From NCBI GenBank assembly GCA_037957365.1, contig JARHVA010000123.1, forward strand, positions 902,501-966,500: a stretch of 64,000 nucleotides of DNA. The letters are read 5' to 3'. The position numbers were made by a program, and so were the translations under genes. This stretch comes from Torreya grandis (Eukaryota; Streptophyta; Pinopsida; Cupressales; Taxaceae). The notes beneath the pieces were generated by a model. That model saw only the letters and a program-made list of their open reading frames with translations. It ran no database searches and was not told the DNA's origin. Positions 11,560 through 26,000 of this stretch are shown piece after piece. Position 1 is the first letter of the stretch. The number at the start of each line of letters is the position of its first letter.

Positions 11560-14500
11560 TTTAGTTTTAGTTTTATTGATAAAAATATATATAAAGTAAA
11601 TACTACTCACGGTTGGGTAGAGGGGGAGTTTATCTTCCTTGTATTTATATGTTTAGAGGTTGTTTATTTGGTTAAATGGTTTTGAACATTCATAGAGACC
11701 TCTTTATTCACCACATGAAACTTGGGGAATGTGTGTAATATAGATTATGGTTATATTACACCACCACCTAAGTTTTAAGGTGGATGTTATTGTTGACTTG
11801 CATAGAAAGGAGCAAGAAAACCTAGGTATTATGTTAATAAAATAAGAACACACACAAGTTTCAGTTTTGGTACCTTGTAATGGATTTTCAAAGGTAAAAG
11901 GGTCTACCTTGCTTAGAATAAGTAAGTAAAACCTTTGGTTTTATTGAATTATTTCAATTGGAATGACATAGGTAGGAAATAATATGGAGGTAGTCAAGTC
12001 CTTTGTTAATGATTCTATATTTTTTATGTGTATTGCATTCAATGACATTGTGTAATTTATGAGGAAGAATTGTGTATTATTTTTACAGTAGAGTGACGTT
12101 TTAAACTAGGTTTTTAATGTTTTGGTTTCAAAACCCTACAATGGAGTTTCTCCCATATGGTTTCCACTCAAAATAATTTTGTATTGTGGTATTATTTTGA
12201 TGGGGAAATGATATGTTATGGGTAAGACATTCACTATGTATTATTTTTTTGTTTGGATATTTTATTTTGAATGGGGTCTTATGTTCTTTAAAATCTCATC
12301 ATTTATTTTACATGGCCATAACCTTGTGAGCTAGTTCCCCATATTACTGATGGTTTGGGTGGTCTAGAGCCACTAATGGGGACCTCATGGGATTGGTCAA
12401 GTGGGTATTGTTTCACTCTTCATGGAAGGAATTGAGCCCTATATGCCTGGTGGAAAAAGGGCTTTTGAACTTGCATTATTTTTATTATATTGCACTATAT
12501 ATTATGGTTGATGTGTTTGAATCATGATTTTGGAATTTTGTAATAAAATGACTCATTATGATAAGGTTTGGCCTATTATGGAAATTGTTTTGAATAGGAT
12601 ATCATTTTTAATCATCAATAATGTTATTAACCATTGTAAGGTGGATATTCTATATCAATAATACTTTGATTGTGCATTAATCAATGAATCAATAATTTTA
12701 ACATGATTAGAGAATGTTGATGTTGAATGATATTTTATAGTTGACTATTTTTCCATGAAATTTGTGTGTGGAATGTGGACACATGCATGTTGTATTATTT
12801 ATACTTTTATTATTGGTATACCTCCTGGAAATAAAACTTGTCATGGCTTGAATGAGAATTTGAGTATTTTTGGTTATGGTAATAAATTCATTACTTTGAT
12901 TCTTTTAGCTTACAAATTGGTTCATAACCCTTTTAATTTAGAGATTCTAGGATGCTATGAATTGGAAGGATTATTTTTATAACCATAATGTGTTTAGGGT
13001 TTTTTAGTTGTGTGATATTCTTGTGCTATGAATATTAGGTTTTGGTTAGTATTGTCTTACCTTAATTAAATATCTTGAAGTGATTGTGATTTGGTTTCAA
13101 TTTGAATGTATGTGTTTATATATTAGTTCCACATTTTCAAAAATAAATGGTTATGTGTGGAATCATATGACTTTATGTTTTATAGTTTAATAATTTCTAT
13201 CTGAGTGATTGAATTTGATATCTAAATGATTACAAGTATTGTGTTGTAAGTACTTTAAAATATGTACTATGGACTTATTCTTGTTTTTGTGTTATACATA
13301 AATTATATATGATGACTCGGTTATGTCATATTTCATGTTTAACAAATTATAGGATGATGTTTATATGTTGTCTTGTTATGGTGTGAGATGACTCTAAATG
13401 GATTCAATAATGTATGGAAAAGTTGTCTTAAAATCTTCATATCCTATGATAAAGGTAATAAGTCATAAAAGGGACAGTTGGTTGATTAAATATCATATGC
13501 AAACTTGATGTAAAGTTCTTTTATTTGATATAAGTTATTAATTTAGTTTATTGTATAAACTATTAGTGTGTATAAATTATCACTTACTTTATTGATAAAT
13601 AGATAATAGACAAAAGTAGTAAGGTGAATGTTATAATGTAAGTATTTCATGTTGTATTCATTGATTAAATTAAATAAGATATATAGATATGAATAAGGTA
13701 TCAATAATCCTAATTCATTTATAATGGTTGACAAAATAAAAAGAGAATGCATAGTGTTCGTCTTTAAGCTCTTAAGACTAATTGATGATTTTAATGATGC
13801 AAGAAAATAAGACTTATGGTTAAATAATTTTACATTAGTAAACTAATTTTGAGGTATATTGATAAGTCAAACATAAATAATTCATAATAATTAATTATCA
13901 TTTTTATTAAATTGTTGGGTTTTGCTCATATTTATTTGGTAGTTGACTAGTCGCACTTCATCTTTATGATAACTTATCTTGATGATTATTGATTTTTATT
14001 AGAAGTAGTTAATAGGTTTTTTTTACATGGAAAAGTTAAACATAAATTAATATGGTATACTTCTCTTTGTTTGGAATCATGTTATTTACCATCATTTAAG
14101 GGTAATAAGTCTATGAAATTTCTATTTAAGTGTAGTAATTATGTCATGCATAAAATAATAGTAGAAGTATAATGTTATATGTATGATGTTATAAAAAATA
14201 ATAAATTAGGAAGATGGTAAGGTAAGGGACTCAATTATCATAGAATTAGAATGTCTACAATGAGACATATTGAGGTTGTGTAGAGAATCATTGTTATGTT
14301 TTAATCTCCTACTTGTTTAATTGTTAAATGAGAATTAATTAACACTCATTAGTAGAATGATTCCTAAAGGTAAAAATTGGAATTTATCTAGATGATTTGT
14401 TTAAAAAACATGAATATAATTATTCTCTTAATATGGTTTCATGGGAATGAACTTGGATATGGGATTTGTCTAGAAGAAGTGGTGACCCTAGTGACAAATG

Positions 14501-15073
14501 CAATCAGTTCAAATAGGTAGCATTGTGTAGATGATACTATTGTATTTAAATGAATACATAAATATTTATTTGTGGATTAAATCTAATAGGTAATGTGCTC
14601 TATGCCATGGGTTAATAAGACCAATATTATTCTCAATTTAAGCTTTAATTTACAATGAATATTTGTATAACTGGTTTGTATTTTTTAAAGTAAGATGCTT
14701 AAGTAAATTCTTATTATTCAATGTCAAATTTTTTTTAGCCATATTTCTATTAGGAAGGAAACTTTAGAATGTTCCTTTATATTAAAATTGTGTGCACTAC
14801 ACTTCCATGTAGAATGGAGTCTTTATGAGTGATTTTTGTTTAGTTCATCTTATGATAAATATGACTCGCATGTATATGTGTTCAAATAAAAATTTATAAG
14901 AGTAAAATAGTACCCTTATAGATCATAAGATTAATATAGAGTGAGGTATTGAATCTTTTCCTATAAAGTTTACTTGATAAGACCTATTCATAGAGGATTT
15001 TTATTTTTTGAACACCTTTCTAATCTTAGTTGAGAGTAATTCTTCAAGTTTGTAAAAAATTGGGTTCGTTACA
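11560..15073 (+). repeat. 5' LTR of element D, left end missing
   Basis: It matches the 3' LTR pieces: 11.58-11.71 kb with 20.78-20.91 kb, and 11.71-14.07 kb with 39.06-41.40 kb. The part matching 19,778-20,760, including the TG terminus, is missing; the LTR abuts an imperfect TG/CA microsatellite near 11,510-11,560. The right end ...GTTACA precedes the primer site. The full LTR would be about 4.5 kb, long for this group. Confidence 0.8.
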
Positions 15074-15086
15074 TCAGTATCAGAGT
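15074..15086 (+). other. Primer binding site of element D
   Basis: TCAGTATCAGAGT directly follows the LTR. It resembles TGGTATCAGAGC, the initiator-Met tRNA complement used by many plant Ty3/gypsy and copia elements. Confidence 0.75.
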
Positions 15087-15449
15087 CTAGGGTTAAAAAC
15101 TCTATGGAAATTTGGGATAAATATTGAACTATACCATGCCTTAATCTTGAACTTTTGATCTCCTTAGGCTAGTCAAGACATGATCAAAGGGATAATTCAT
15201 TACCAATGTTAACGAAGGTGATGCTAATTGTACTAGGGATAGAGGTAGGAATTAAGGTAGCGGATTAGGTTATTGTAACTTGGATAATCTCATTAGTCCT
15301 CTTCCTAATAATAATGTAGGTATTAACATCAAAGTTCTTAATCCTAACTTGATTGGTGGTAATGCTTCTAAGGAAGTATTATTTGAATAGTAACATCCTT
15401 AAAATATACTCAAGGGAAACTTGATACCTAGGAGCGTAGGCTCCAAAAT

Positions 15450-16470
15450 ATTGAGGATGTTACCCAGGAAAACATGCATGAAAAGGAAAATGATCAAGTG
15501 GAAGAACTTTTAATTAGATATTTGGCATTAGAAGTAATTTATCTAACTATTAAATAACCTAAAAAATTTCTTCCACCAACTTTTTCAAGAGTAGAAACTC
15601 AGTGATGAAGATGATGCATAGATGGTGTACCTGTAGAAATATTTTAACTATAAAATATGCCTTATAATGTGAAATCAAGGGTATCATCTTATCAATTGGT
15701 GGGGGTTGCATCCTTGTGGTGGAACAATATCTATGATTTAGAAGGTTACTAGCCTATGACTCTCTCTTGGGTGGCATTCGAAAGGAAGTCTACAAGAGGT
15801 ACTTGAGTGCCAATTTCAAGGAACAAAAATCATTGATTTTTAGTTATTAAAATAAGAGAAGATGACACTCACTAAATATGAGAATAAATTTCCAAACCTA
15901 TTACATCATGTGAAATACATGCATGACGAATAAACTAAGGTGACTAAGTTCATAATTGGTATGAAAGAAGTTTTGATGCATGACATAAATATGAAAAATC
16001 CTAAAACATTAATGTCTACCGTTGAATCTAACCATAGGGATGAAGAAAAGGAAAAATACTAATAAAAGGTTAGGGAAGATTTTAAAAAGAATATACTACA
16101 AATTAAAGCTAAGAATCTTTCTCCCTCACTAAAAGTTTCAAGAAATAAAATCAAAACTATAAATTTACTAGTTTTTTTGGAAACTTTTAGGGGAAGAATA
16201 AGAATTTTAAAGCCCAAAATTCACCTAAACCTGGGTCAAATAGTAGAAACAGACTCTAGGTAATCAATATGGGCTTGAAATACGGGATAATTTTATTCCT
16301 ATTACACATTTGAGGACTATCCAATGTTGGGAATATGGTTATAACCAATATTTAAAGGAATATACTAAGTTGAAACTTAGACAATCAACCAACCATCAGG
16401 TATATACAACTATGGATAATTACATGTTGAATTTTAGGTAACTCCAATTGAAACTAGATATATATTATTT
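15450..16470 (+). pseudogene. gag of element D (decayed)
   Basis: Plus-strand frames give MTLTKYENKFPNLLHHVKY and FIIGMKEVLMHDINMKNPKT, which match the conserved gag core of chromoviruses (VxEYExxF..L..FVP..FxxGL). Near 16,325 the stretch IQCWEYGYNQYLKEY looks like a CCHC zinc knuckle whose second and last cysteines are now Tyr. Stops and frameshifts break the frame repeatedly. It would have formed the virus-like particle. Confidence 0.65.
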
Positions 16471-16479
16471 GGTATTAAA

Positions 16480-16765
16480 AAAATTATTTTAATTTATTCT
16501 AGTGATACAAATAGCTTTGTTTCACTTTTTTTAGTAATTAAATGTAATTCTAAACCTATTAGAGTCAGAGAAGGATGGGAGGTCAAGTTTGGATCATGCA
16601 AAAGGGTACTAATCTATGAGTGCCTAGAAAGGACTCAACTAGCTTGGGTACTTTTAAGACATAACTAAATTTGTTTTAGTTCTTTTGGGATCCTATGACT
16701 TGATCCTTAAAATGAATGTTTTGAAACCTCATCATGCAATGTTAGATTAATTTGGTAAAAGAGTA
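16480..16765 (+). pseudogene. Aspartic protease of element D (decayed)
   Basis: Reads LIYSSDTNSFVSLFLVIKCN then a collinear protease body ending near NVLKPHHAML. The active-site triad DSGATHSF has become YSSDTNSF, so catalysis is lost. It lies between gag and RT, as expected. Confidence 0.7.
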
Positions 16766-16929
16766 TGATGCATAGATGATTTTGGCAGAATCAATAAACT
16801 ACAAGGCATTATAAGGTCAGAAACACACAAGTTACTTTTAGCCTTAATCTGGAAAATGTAGTGCATAAAGGGTACCAATTTTACGTGGTTTTAATGCATA
16901 AATAAACTAAAAATGAGGAAGATGCCTTC

Positions 16930-17720
16930 CAAATCTTCCTCTTTTAAGAGAATTTAAGGATCTATTTCTAGATAAAATATTTGGGCTTCCACCCAAAACG
17001 GAGTTTGGTTTTTTCAATTGATATCATGTTTGGGGCTACACCTGCCTCTAAAGCTCTCTATATAATGAATGTATCTGAATTAAAAGAACCAAAGGTTCAA
17101 CTAAAATAATTATTGGAAAATGGTAGTATAGGGCCAAGTGTATCTCTTTGGAGTGCTCCAATTGTCTTTGTGAAGAAGAAAAACATAACCTTGAGACTTT
17201 ATGTAGACTATAGGATGCTTAAAAAAGTGATGATTAAGAATCATTATCTATTGCCAAAGATATATGATTTATTTGATCAGATGAAGGGATTTTTTATGCT
17301 CTACAAGATTGATTTAAGAATAGGCTACCATAAACTAAGAATTAAGGAGGAAGACATTCACAAAATGGCTTTTCAGACTCTCTATGGTCACTATGAATTT
17401 ATTGTGAGGCCTTTTGGTATCACTAATTATCTTGTAACTTTTAGGAACTTGATGAATATTATTTTTAGGGATTTAATAGATAATTTTTTGTTGGTTTTCC
17501 TTGATGGTATTCTAATTTACTCTAAAAATACATTTGAGCATCAACAAAATTTGAACATGGTTGTACATAGGTTAAGATAACATAATTTGTTTGAAATTTT
17601 ATGAAAATTTACTTTTTTCCATCCTAAGGTCCATTATATTAGGCATATCATTGCTAAAAAATGTATTTATAATTATCTATCCAAGATAAAATTAATATAG
17701 GAGTGGCCTAATCCTAATAG
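16930..17720 (+). pseudogene. Reverse transcriptase of element D (decayed, one 155-aa open block)
   Basis: The longest open stretch is 17,113-17,580. It reads APIVFVKKKNITLRLYVDYR, NHYLLPKIYDLFDQMKG, YKIDLRIGYHKLRIKEEDI, MAFQTLYGHYEFIVRPFGIT and FLDGILIYSK. These are RT motifs in normal order and spacing for a Tekay/Del chromovirus. The catalytic FxDD motif is FLDG, so the second Asp is lost. Stops flank the block on both sides. It would have copied element RNA into cDNA. Confidence 0.93.
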
Positions 17721-17739
17721 CATCTATAAAGTATATAGT

Positions 17740-18330
17740 TTAATGGTCTTGGCAGGCTACCACCACAAGGTTGTGGAAAATGTTTCCAGCATAGCGAACC
17801 CCATAAATTACTTGAAATTCAAGGGTAATAAATTTTTTTGGTGACCCCTCTATGAACTACATTACAAAATCTTAAGGTGTTGTTATCTGTATCACCCGTA
17901 CTCATTGTACTAGATCCAAATGGTAATTTTTAGGTTTGGGAAGATGCTTCTAAGGAAAGTTTGGGAAATCAATAGACCTGAGATGGGAAAGTGGTGGATT
18001 ATGAGTCACAGAAGCTTAAGGAGAAAAAAATAACTATCCTATGCATGGCATGGAGTTTTATACCATAGTTCATGAATTGAAATAGTGAAATCATTTTCTA
18101 CTAGGAAAACATTTCAAGATGAAATATGATCACCATAGTTTGGAGAATTTGTTTTCATAGGTGGATTTGAATGCATGTCATTTTATATGGATGGAATTTG
18201 TGAGAAAATTTCACATGGACATGTAATATGTAAAAGGAGAGGAAAAATATGTTGATTATGCACTCAAACAACGCATGTACCATGCTACCATTTTTGTTAT
18301 TAGGTTTGATTTCAAAAAAATTATGTAAAA
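17740..18330 (+). pseudogene. RNase H region of element D (decayed)
   Basis: After the RT thumb (AGYHHKVVENVSSIANPINY) come NYPMHGMEFYTIVHELK, NHFLLGKHFKMKYDHHSLEN and YVKGEENML. These match the chromovirus RNase H pattern NYPtHDLElaAvv..LK..hYLyG..f...tDHkSL..l and the end ..G..N.vADaLSR. Several catalytic positions are changed and stops occur throughout. Confidence 0.75.
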
Positions 18331-18439
18331 ATAAATTTTAGATTTATAATTCCATGAGAAAAGAATAGTTTTGGCCAACGAGCCTATAGCAAAGTGTTTT
18401 GCTAATTTTTTTAATGGAAATTAATGCCTTGTTAATACA

Positions 18440-19380
18440 TAAAATATAATTTATGTGTTAAAAATTCGGTACTTGCATAGTCAAATTTGAAAGAAGTGCC
18501 TACAACACCTCATTATGCTCATCATGGTGTCACTAATATGACACATGAATTAAAAATATATTATTTTTGAAATGGAATTAAACATGATGTGGATACATTC
18601 ATAGAAAAATGATTAGAATGCCAAAAAAATATGGTTAATCATTTCCATCTTGGAGGTCAGTGTACCCTCATGAAATTCCAAGAGATAAGTGGGTTATAAT
18701 CTCACTTGATTTTATTTTTGGACTGCATAAATCTCACAAAAAATATGAGACCATTATAGTTATAATTGAAAAATTGACCAAGGTAGGTCATTTAATTACT
18801 TAAAATATAAGAGATGATGCTTCAATTTTTACAATAATAGTTGTTAAATAGGTTATTTAGTTTTATGACATTCTAGAAGTTATTATTTCTATTGGGACAA
18901 ATTATTCATGTCAAGGTTTTGGCAAACTTTGATTAAAAAATTTAGAACCCGCTTGAATTTTAGTTCCACATACCACCCAAAAATGGATTGTAAAATAGAG
19001 AGGTTAAACCAAGTGGTGGAAGACATGCTTTAAATGTATGTGATGGTCCAACAAACCAAATGGGAAGAGTACCTTCATATAGTTAAATTTACTTATAATA
19101 ACACTTTTCATTATGTGATTAAAATGGATCCCTTTAAATCTCTATATGGACGTAAATTATGAACTCCTCTTTGTTGGGATAACTTGGAAAACATGGTTAT
19201 TATTGGGTTTGATATACTACAAGAGTATGATAATCAAATGGTACTTATTAGGCAAAATCTGAAAACAACCTATTCTAAACAAAAGAGTTATGTAGTTTTG
19301 AAAATAATAGCTTAGGAATTTAATCTATGTGATAATTGTTTTTTGAGAATTAGACCATAGAAAAGTTTTGTAAAGTTTAG
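18440..19380 (+). pseudogene. Integrase of element D (decayed)
   Basis: A remnant HHCC region (18,540-18,640) precedes WVIISLDFIFGL (first catalytic Asp kept) at about 18,690. The second Asp motif reads IGTNYSC instead of SDRGTxF. The Glu motif KMDCKIERLNQVVEDML (about 18,985) keeps the Glu. The order fits a chromovirus integrase. It is inactive because of the lost Asp and many stops. Confidence 0.8.
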
Positions 19381-19584
19381 AAAATCCTCTAAGTTAGCTC
19401 TACGCTATGTTGGACATTTTGATATTATTGGAAAGATTAATACTTTAGCCTATCAGTTGGAAATTCTTCCTTCTCTATCTAGGATTCATGTTGTTTTATA
19501 TGTTGCTTTACTTATAAATTATATCTTTGATTCCACTTGCATGTTGGATTGGAAAAACCTCCATGTTACAAAAGAGGAGAAATT

Positions 19585-19745
19585 ATGGCTGTAACCCATT
19601 AGGATCTTGGACCATTACATCATTAAGTTATAAAATAGAGACATACAACAAGTATTGGTTTAATGGGACCTATATAGTGAAATAAGTGATACTTGGGAAG
19701 ATTTTGGTCTTTTCAAATAACAATATCCTCATTTATTTGCATAGT
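19585..19745 (+). pseudogene. Chromodomain of element D
   Basis: Plus-strand translation gives RILDHYIIKL, RDIQQVLV and ISDTWEDFGLFK then QYPHLF, broken by stops. This is the C-terminal chromodomain pattern (xVLDxR..K..QxLVKWxG....TWED...F...FP) that defines chromoviruses and is thought to guide integration into heterochromatin. Confidence 0.8.
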
Positions 19746-19767
19746 TGTTGAGATAACTCCTATTTAT

Positions 19768-19777
19768 GTGGAGAGGA
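19768..19777 (+). other. Polypurine tract of element D
   Basis: GTGGAGAGGA immediately precedes the 3' LTR start TGTCATGAAC. Confidence 0.7.
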
Positions 19778-20914
19778 TGTCATGAACCCATCTAGAAGTT
19801 ATATTATTTTTGTTGTTATCAATATTTTGGACCTTGTTTTACTATAATATGCTATTATGACCACTTTTAGTTTGATTAGATTATTGATGGACTTAACACA
19901 TTATGATATATGTGGAGATGACTTTGGTATATGGTTGTATTTGAACAGATTAATTTTAGTTGATCATTTATTTGATTAAGTAGTTATGCCTATTTGGATA
20001 TTTATTAGATTATTACTATTAATGTTATCCTTGGTGATTTTAGTATTTTAGAATGAGCCATGCTTGATACATAATTTGACTAACAAGGTTTTAAAATAGC
20101 CATTAATTCCTTACAACAAAATAATGAGTTCTAAAAGACACCATGGCTATTGCAGTTGACTATTTTATCATCTTAGTCTTACATGATTTTTAGGCTAAAC
20201 AATTTCATTTATATTTATTTATTTATTATATATTGAGCTTTTTGTGAAGGATAAAATCAATCTTTTGTTTTTAAACTTGTCAAAAAGATAGTTTATGTCT
20301 ACTTAGGTACTATAGTTACAACCTGCATTCATGTTTTGACAAATTAGATGAATGGTCATGTTTTGGAGATTACCTTATTTTATTATATTGGTTTCAAATT
20401 GTATTATCATGTTTATTTATTTTATGGTTATTTTTATCTATTACCTTTGAGTGATTCGAGTTAGCATGGTCACCTAGATCTATGACGTGAAGCTTTGCTT
20501 AGATTGTGTTATGTATTAATGTTTCTTGGGTTGATTAAGTTGTTATATATTGTTTTAATGCCTTGCTTGGATATGGATCCATTGGTCCCTTCATAACCTA
20601 GGAAAATGTATTGGGTTGAAGGTTATTTTGGCTTGGTCATATTCATTTTATAATTATTTTCTTTGATGACTTTGGCTTTGTAAGGATTGGCATGATTTCC
20701 AATGTTGACTTAGGGTTTTATTGATTATGTCAAGGATGTATTTATATCTTATGGAACATTTTTATTTAATTTTACTTTATGGAATTATGGACTAAGTAAA
20801 TAATACTCACCTCCAGGTAGATAGGGATTTTGTATACCTTGTCTTGGCATGATTAGAGGTTGTTTATTTTGTTAAGTGGTTTTGAGCATTCATGGAGACT
20901 ATTTTATTCACCAC
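19778..20914 (+). repeat. 3' LTR of element D, first piece
   Basis: Starts TGTCATGAAC right after the polypurine tract. Its last 130 bp match the 5' LTR near 11.58-11.71 kb, then the match stops abruptly at ACCAC (20,910-20,914), where element C begins. Confidence 0.85.
20910..20914. other. Target site duplication ACCAC, left copy
   Basis: Identical to 39,053-39,057. The uninterrupted 5' LTR has a single ACCAC at this point, followed by sequence alignable to that after 39,057. Confidence 0.85.
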
Positions 20915-21851
20915 TATTTTAATCTTTTAGGACTTAACAAGTGTAAATATTATGTTTGATAAAGAGATGAGTATACTAGATCAAGGTAATAATATATAAT
21001 AAATACAAACACTAATTTTTTGCATAATTAACTAAATTTGAATTTTCTAAAAATAGAAATAATTAGTGAAAATAAGAACTTAGTTAGAAAACAACTAAAA
21101 TGGATGATTTGGGTGATGGAAATTGGGGTAGAAGCTGGTCTGAGTGTTGTAAATAGGATATCAATATTATAACCCTTCTTAGATAGTGTCACCATAATTA
21201 GACAGTGGTGCAATTATTAGAAATGTGGTAGTAGTATCCTGATATTTGTGGTAGTGTCCTATGTGCATGACTATCCTAAGCTTCTAAGTGCACCTATGTC
21301 TAGATCTCTAAGGTTTGTTCATATGTGCATGAGTTTTGAAACACTTTATATTATCTATAATGACTAATTTTGTGAGAAAATACTAATCCTCCATGTGGCT
21401 AGGGTATTTTTTTATACAAGCTAAAAAGTGTGTTTGTTAGTAGGGTAGGCTAGACATCCTCAACACCCTATTGTGATGAGAGTTTCCCACATAAAAATAC
21501 TCTAACAAGGGATCAATCCTAACATAGTTTTCTCAAGCTAAGTGATAGTGTAAAGGTAAGTAAATGTAGTATGACAGTGGCCTTGAGTTCCCTAAATATT
21601 TTAGACACTGTAAATCTAGGTAATTTGAGCTTAGGAATGTTGTAGATGGTAGTATGAAGAAGTAGGGTAGAATAGGGATTGATAAAAATTAATTGTGCAC
21701 AACTTGTTCTAAGTTTGAATGTGTATTTTGCATCTTATTTACATCTAGTGGTTATAGAGATAAAATTTAATGTATATATACTATTATGATGCTTTTTTAG
21801 GTGTTAAAAGAGGTCTAGGTTAACCCTAAGAGGTTCTAGATTTGAAAAGAT
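20915..21851 (-). repeat. 3' LTR of element C, interrupted by element F
   Basis: Aligns with 37,674 to about 38,745 from TTTTAGG.ATTAACAAGT onward, with more than 20% differences in a sampled stretch. It begins TA where the right copy has TG. It lacks the GT microsatellite of the right copy and stops at the start of F; the counterpart of 38.75-39.05 kb is missing. Confidence 0.8.
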
Positions 21852-22288
21852 TGTCATGACCTAACCTTATATCCTATTGTAGATATTTTATTATAGCTTG
21901 TTTTAGCATATTTTTATAGAACTTGGAATAATTAATGTTGATGTTCTTTATATTTTAGATAGTTGAGATGTGAGATATCTTGGGTAGGGGTTGTGAGTAT
22001 CATATATCACAGTTGACACTTACACTGGATTCATTTTAGCCTGATATATATATGGCTTACACTAGATTTATTATATCCTATTATATATGTTGCTTTGGTT
22101 TAGTTATGTTATTATATGTTATTAATTTAGAATGTTTCATTATAATTTGGATTGACATTGATTATTCTTTCAACTATTGATTATGTTTCATAGGGCATGC
22201 TTGGGTTCATGGTCATCAATATTGAATTTGGTCCCTTTATAATTATAGATGACTATGTTTAATTTATTACTTCATGTTTAATGATTCA

Positions 22289-22290
<2 letters not shown>

Positions 22291-22374
<84 letters not shown>
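22291..22374. repeat. (TTA)n microsatellite in the F 5' LTR
   Basis: About 84 bp of pure TTA. The matching site in the other LTR (near 32,190) has only about four units. Confidence 0.95.
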
Positions 22375-22378
<4 letters not shown>

Positions 22379-22825
22379 AACATCATTTCGGTATTGTTGA
22401 TGTTTTATTGTCCTTGAGATAGGCTTGGCAATGAGTTTTAACATCTTGGGGTATACTCAAGGGGGGATTGAGCAGTTGGAAGTCACTCTGATAGCTATAA
22501 TGTGTATGATGTGATACTAAGCCACCATCATTTTACATTTTTATCATTATCACTTCTGGTCTTTTATTGATCTTGCCATATATTATGTATGTACATTTTT
22601 ATTATTGTTGTGTGCTTGGAGTTGATGAGTTATGGAGTTATCCTCATGGTTTTTTTGTATGTTGGCCATTTCCCTTTGGTGTTATTAATACTTAATTATT
22701 AAGCCATGTGGAGTGGCTTGAATTTTAACTTGTTTGGTTTGGGTTTGACTAGACTGTTTTTGGCCTCTTAACTTTGAAAACACCATCATGGGAACCCCCC
22801 TTTGTGGGAATTTGACTCACCATGA

Positions 22826-23018
<193 letters not shown>

Positions 23019-26000
23019 GACTTAAGGATTTTGGTTATTTATTATTATTTTAATCAATTATGCTTTTGGGTATGTTTTCTTTTGACTCGCACTCATTCGT
23101 CACTTGACTCCACTTCATCCTTTTAGTGGAGTTGACTCACCGTCTTTTTTATGTTTCTTTCCTTCCATTTTCATTTAGGGGAGTTTGGAATTATTGGGTC
23201 AAAACCCTATGATGTATGTAGGGCATGGGAAAAGAAGGGAGAGTTGGTGGCCATGGGACCAGTTTGGTATAAGCAGTAGGCTACTAAGGGAAGGAAGCCA
23301 TGATTTTCACCATGGCAGCTTGTATTTTTTCCTAGTAAGTTACGTGGTGGGATTTTATAATGGGAATATGGTTTTGCTATATTAATTCCCCAATTAAGTC
23401 TAATAGAATCATTAAAAATTCATGGGGAAGTCATAATAATTCCTTATGAATCTCTAATGGCTTAAAATTGAATTTAAATTGATTACTTCCTTGTTGGGTA
23501 TTTTGGGTTGATTTAGATCTTAATTTTAGGATTGAATTTTATCAAAATGAGTGAGAGTTTTGAATTTTGGGTGTTAGATATTTTATATGATGTGTTGTGG
23601 GGTTTGAACCCTAAATATTGTTAAGGGGAATTTAAGCATTAAATAATATTGGAATTTTATTTATTTGAACATAATGGAGAAATTATTTTGTTAAGTATAT
23701 AATAATGATTTATGAATTATTAAACCTTGATTTATGTGTGCTTTTAAATTATTAATCTACCCCAACCAAATTTTCTAAATAAGTAGTTTCTATTAAAAAA
23801 ACCTTTTGGGTGACTCCTTATAGTTGAACTAGTTGAGTATCGATTTGGTTTGTATTTGATCTCTACCCACTCATGGTATTGACCCAAGCATTTTTTTAAT
23901 CTATTCTAGACTAGAGAATCGTTGTTATGCTTCCAACCCTATTTTGGAAAAAAACATAAATTTATTCTCATTATTCTATCTCTTTTGGGTTTTACTATCC
24001 TTGTACATGTGAAGGATTTATTATGGCATGTTCTATAATAACCATTGGCACAATACATTTTTGATTTCTACTTATTGAGTAATCTTCACAAAAATTGATT
24101 TATCTTTGTTGAGTGTACCCTTTTATTTTTACTCCTATTGTTTAGAGTTGGTTTCCCCAAGCAGTTGGGCTATATTATCTAATATGGACTACAAATTATT
24201 TTTTTATTTTGCTTTGTTATCATGAGATTGCATTGTTAATTGGTTTTATATTATGACGAAGTGTTCAGAGGATTAGAGTGTTGGTTGTACATGATCAACT
24301 ATAAACTTAACTAAGTCTTATTTTGATTAATGAATGATATGTACTTCTTCACCTTGACTCGAATGTGTTGATTTGGCTATTATGGACTGAATCCACTATG
24401 CTTAATCATTTTACACCTAGGTAAGCCTCTTGGTATGAGAAATAGACTTAGCTAAACCATCCAATCTTGCTAAATGAATATGATAGATTGTGATTTACTA
24501 ACTAAATCATCTTCTATAAAGATTCAAGGTATGCCTTAGGTATTGCTCAAGATGACTGGGTTGTTTGGGTGATATGGTTCTTATGTTGTCTATGTTTCTT
24601 TCCCTCATATTTTTTGACCATTTTTATAAGTTATTATTTGGTGGCTCAATATATTTTTCATACCTCTTACCTCTCCTGAGTACCTCATTGTTGAAACCCT
24701 CCACCTAGCTGACGGTTGGGGTGGTAAGGGTCACCCATGGTTGGGATCATAGGGCTAATTTTTAGGGGTGTTATCCTTGCTATATTCATCTTCTTCCTTT
24801 GATGCACCTAGATTTTATGTGAAAACACATCTCTTGGTTGGGTTTGTTGGTGTATGATTCTTAGTGGGCATGTTGGATTATCCCATGGTTATTCATTTAT
24901 TAATCTGATTCTAACTTCCTACCTTGCACAACCTTGTAACATTTATTATGTTGGAAAGAAAAATATTGTATGTGGTGTGTTTATTGGTGGTGGAAATGGA
25001 GATGGTAGCTTGGTTCTTATATATCTAACCAACTATAGTTATTTTCCTTAATATGCATATAAGTTGGATTCTATTTCTTATATTGAAACAACAGTTATAA
25101 CTCTGATTATAATATGTTATGTTTCAATTTTTATATGTTATTTTGTACTCATTTGGATAAAATAGTGATATATTTATGGTTTTGAATTATGCATGAAGTT
25201 GCTAAAATTTATAATAGAACTAGCATCTGTATCTAAGGTTTTTCGATTAATTTCCTGCACTTTTATATTTATATGCTATGGTGGGAAAGATGTATATTCA
25301 GCCATGTAGTTTGTTATTCCAATTCTTATTTTATGTTTCCATTGCCTTCAGTAACTATTTTACTGTGTTGAACTTGATTGTCATTATTTTCTATTCAAGC
25401 TTGTTCCTTAGATATTAACAAATACAAAAATCTCTTGTATGTAGTATGCAGTTGGGAAATGATTATGAACATGATCTATTTTATTATTAACTTTAGATTT
25501 GAATACATTATGACACAAATCCATGGATTGTGTGGATGTAATATCTTATAGGCAGATATGTAATGTTTTATTATGTTGAGCAGAGTTAGTATTTTTGTGT
25601 TATTACACTTGTTGTAGATTATTATATCTATGAATCAATGCTTTTGATTTATGCTCAAAGATTTTACATAGAGGTTGCATCACTCTTGTTCTTAATTTGA
25701 ATTGAGATGCATGATAGAGGATATATATTAACTAATGACATCCTTATGTGTGGGGATGTGAGTGGATAATGGATGTTACTTCCTTTATAATTTTTTAGTT
25801 TTGTTAATTTCTCCTTTTGATCAAATGGTCATGCTAAGTTTTAGCATGGTTAATTAAAATTGTGACCCCTGGTACATTTATAACTTGGGTTGAATAATCC
25901 ATATCCATTTGATTCAAGAAATTAGTTTCCTTGATAATAGAAGCAATGTATTTCCATTATAAAAATGGAGGTCTGGTTGGTTATGGTTTTATTTTAAGTG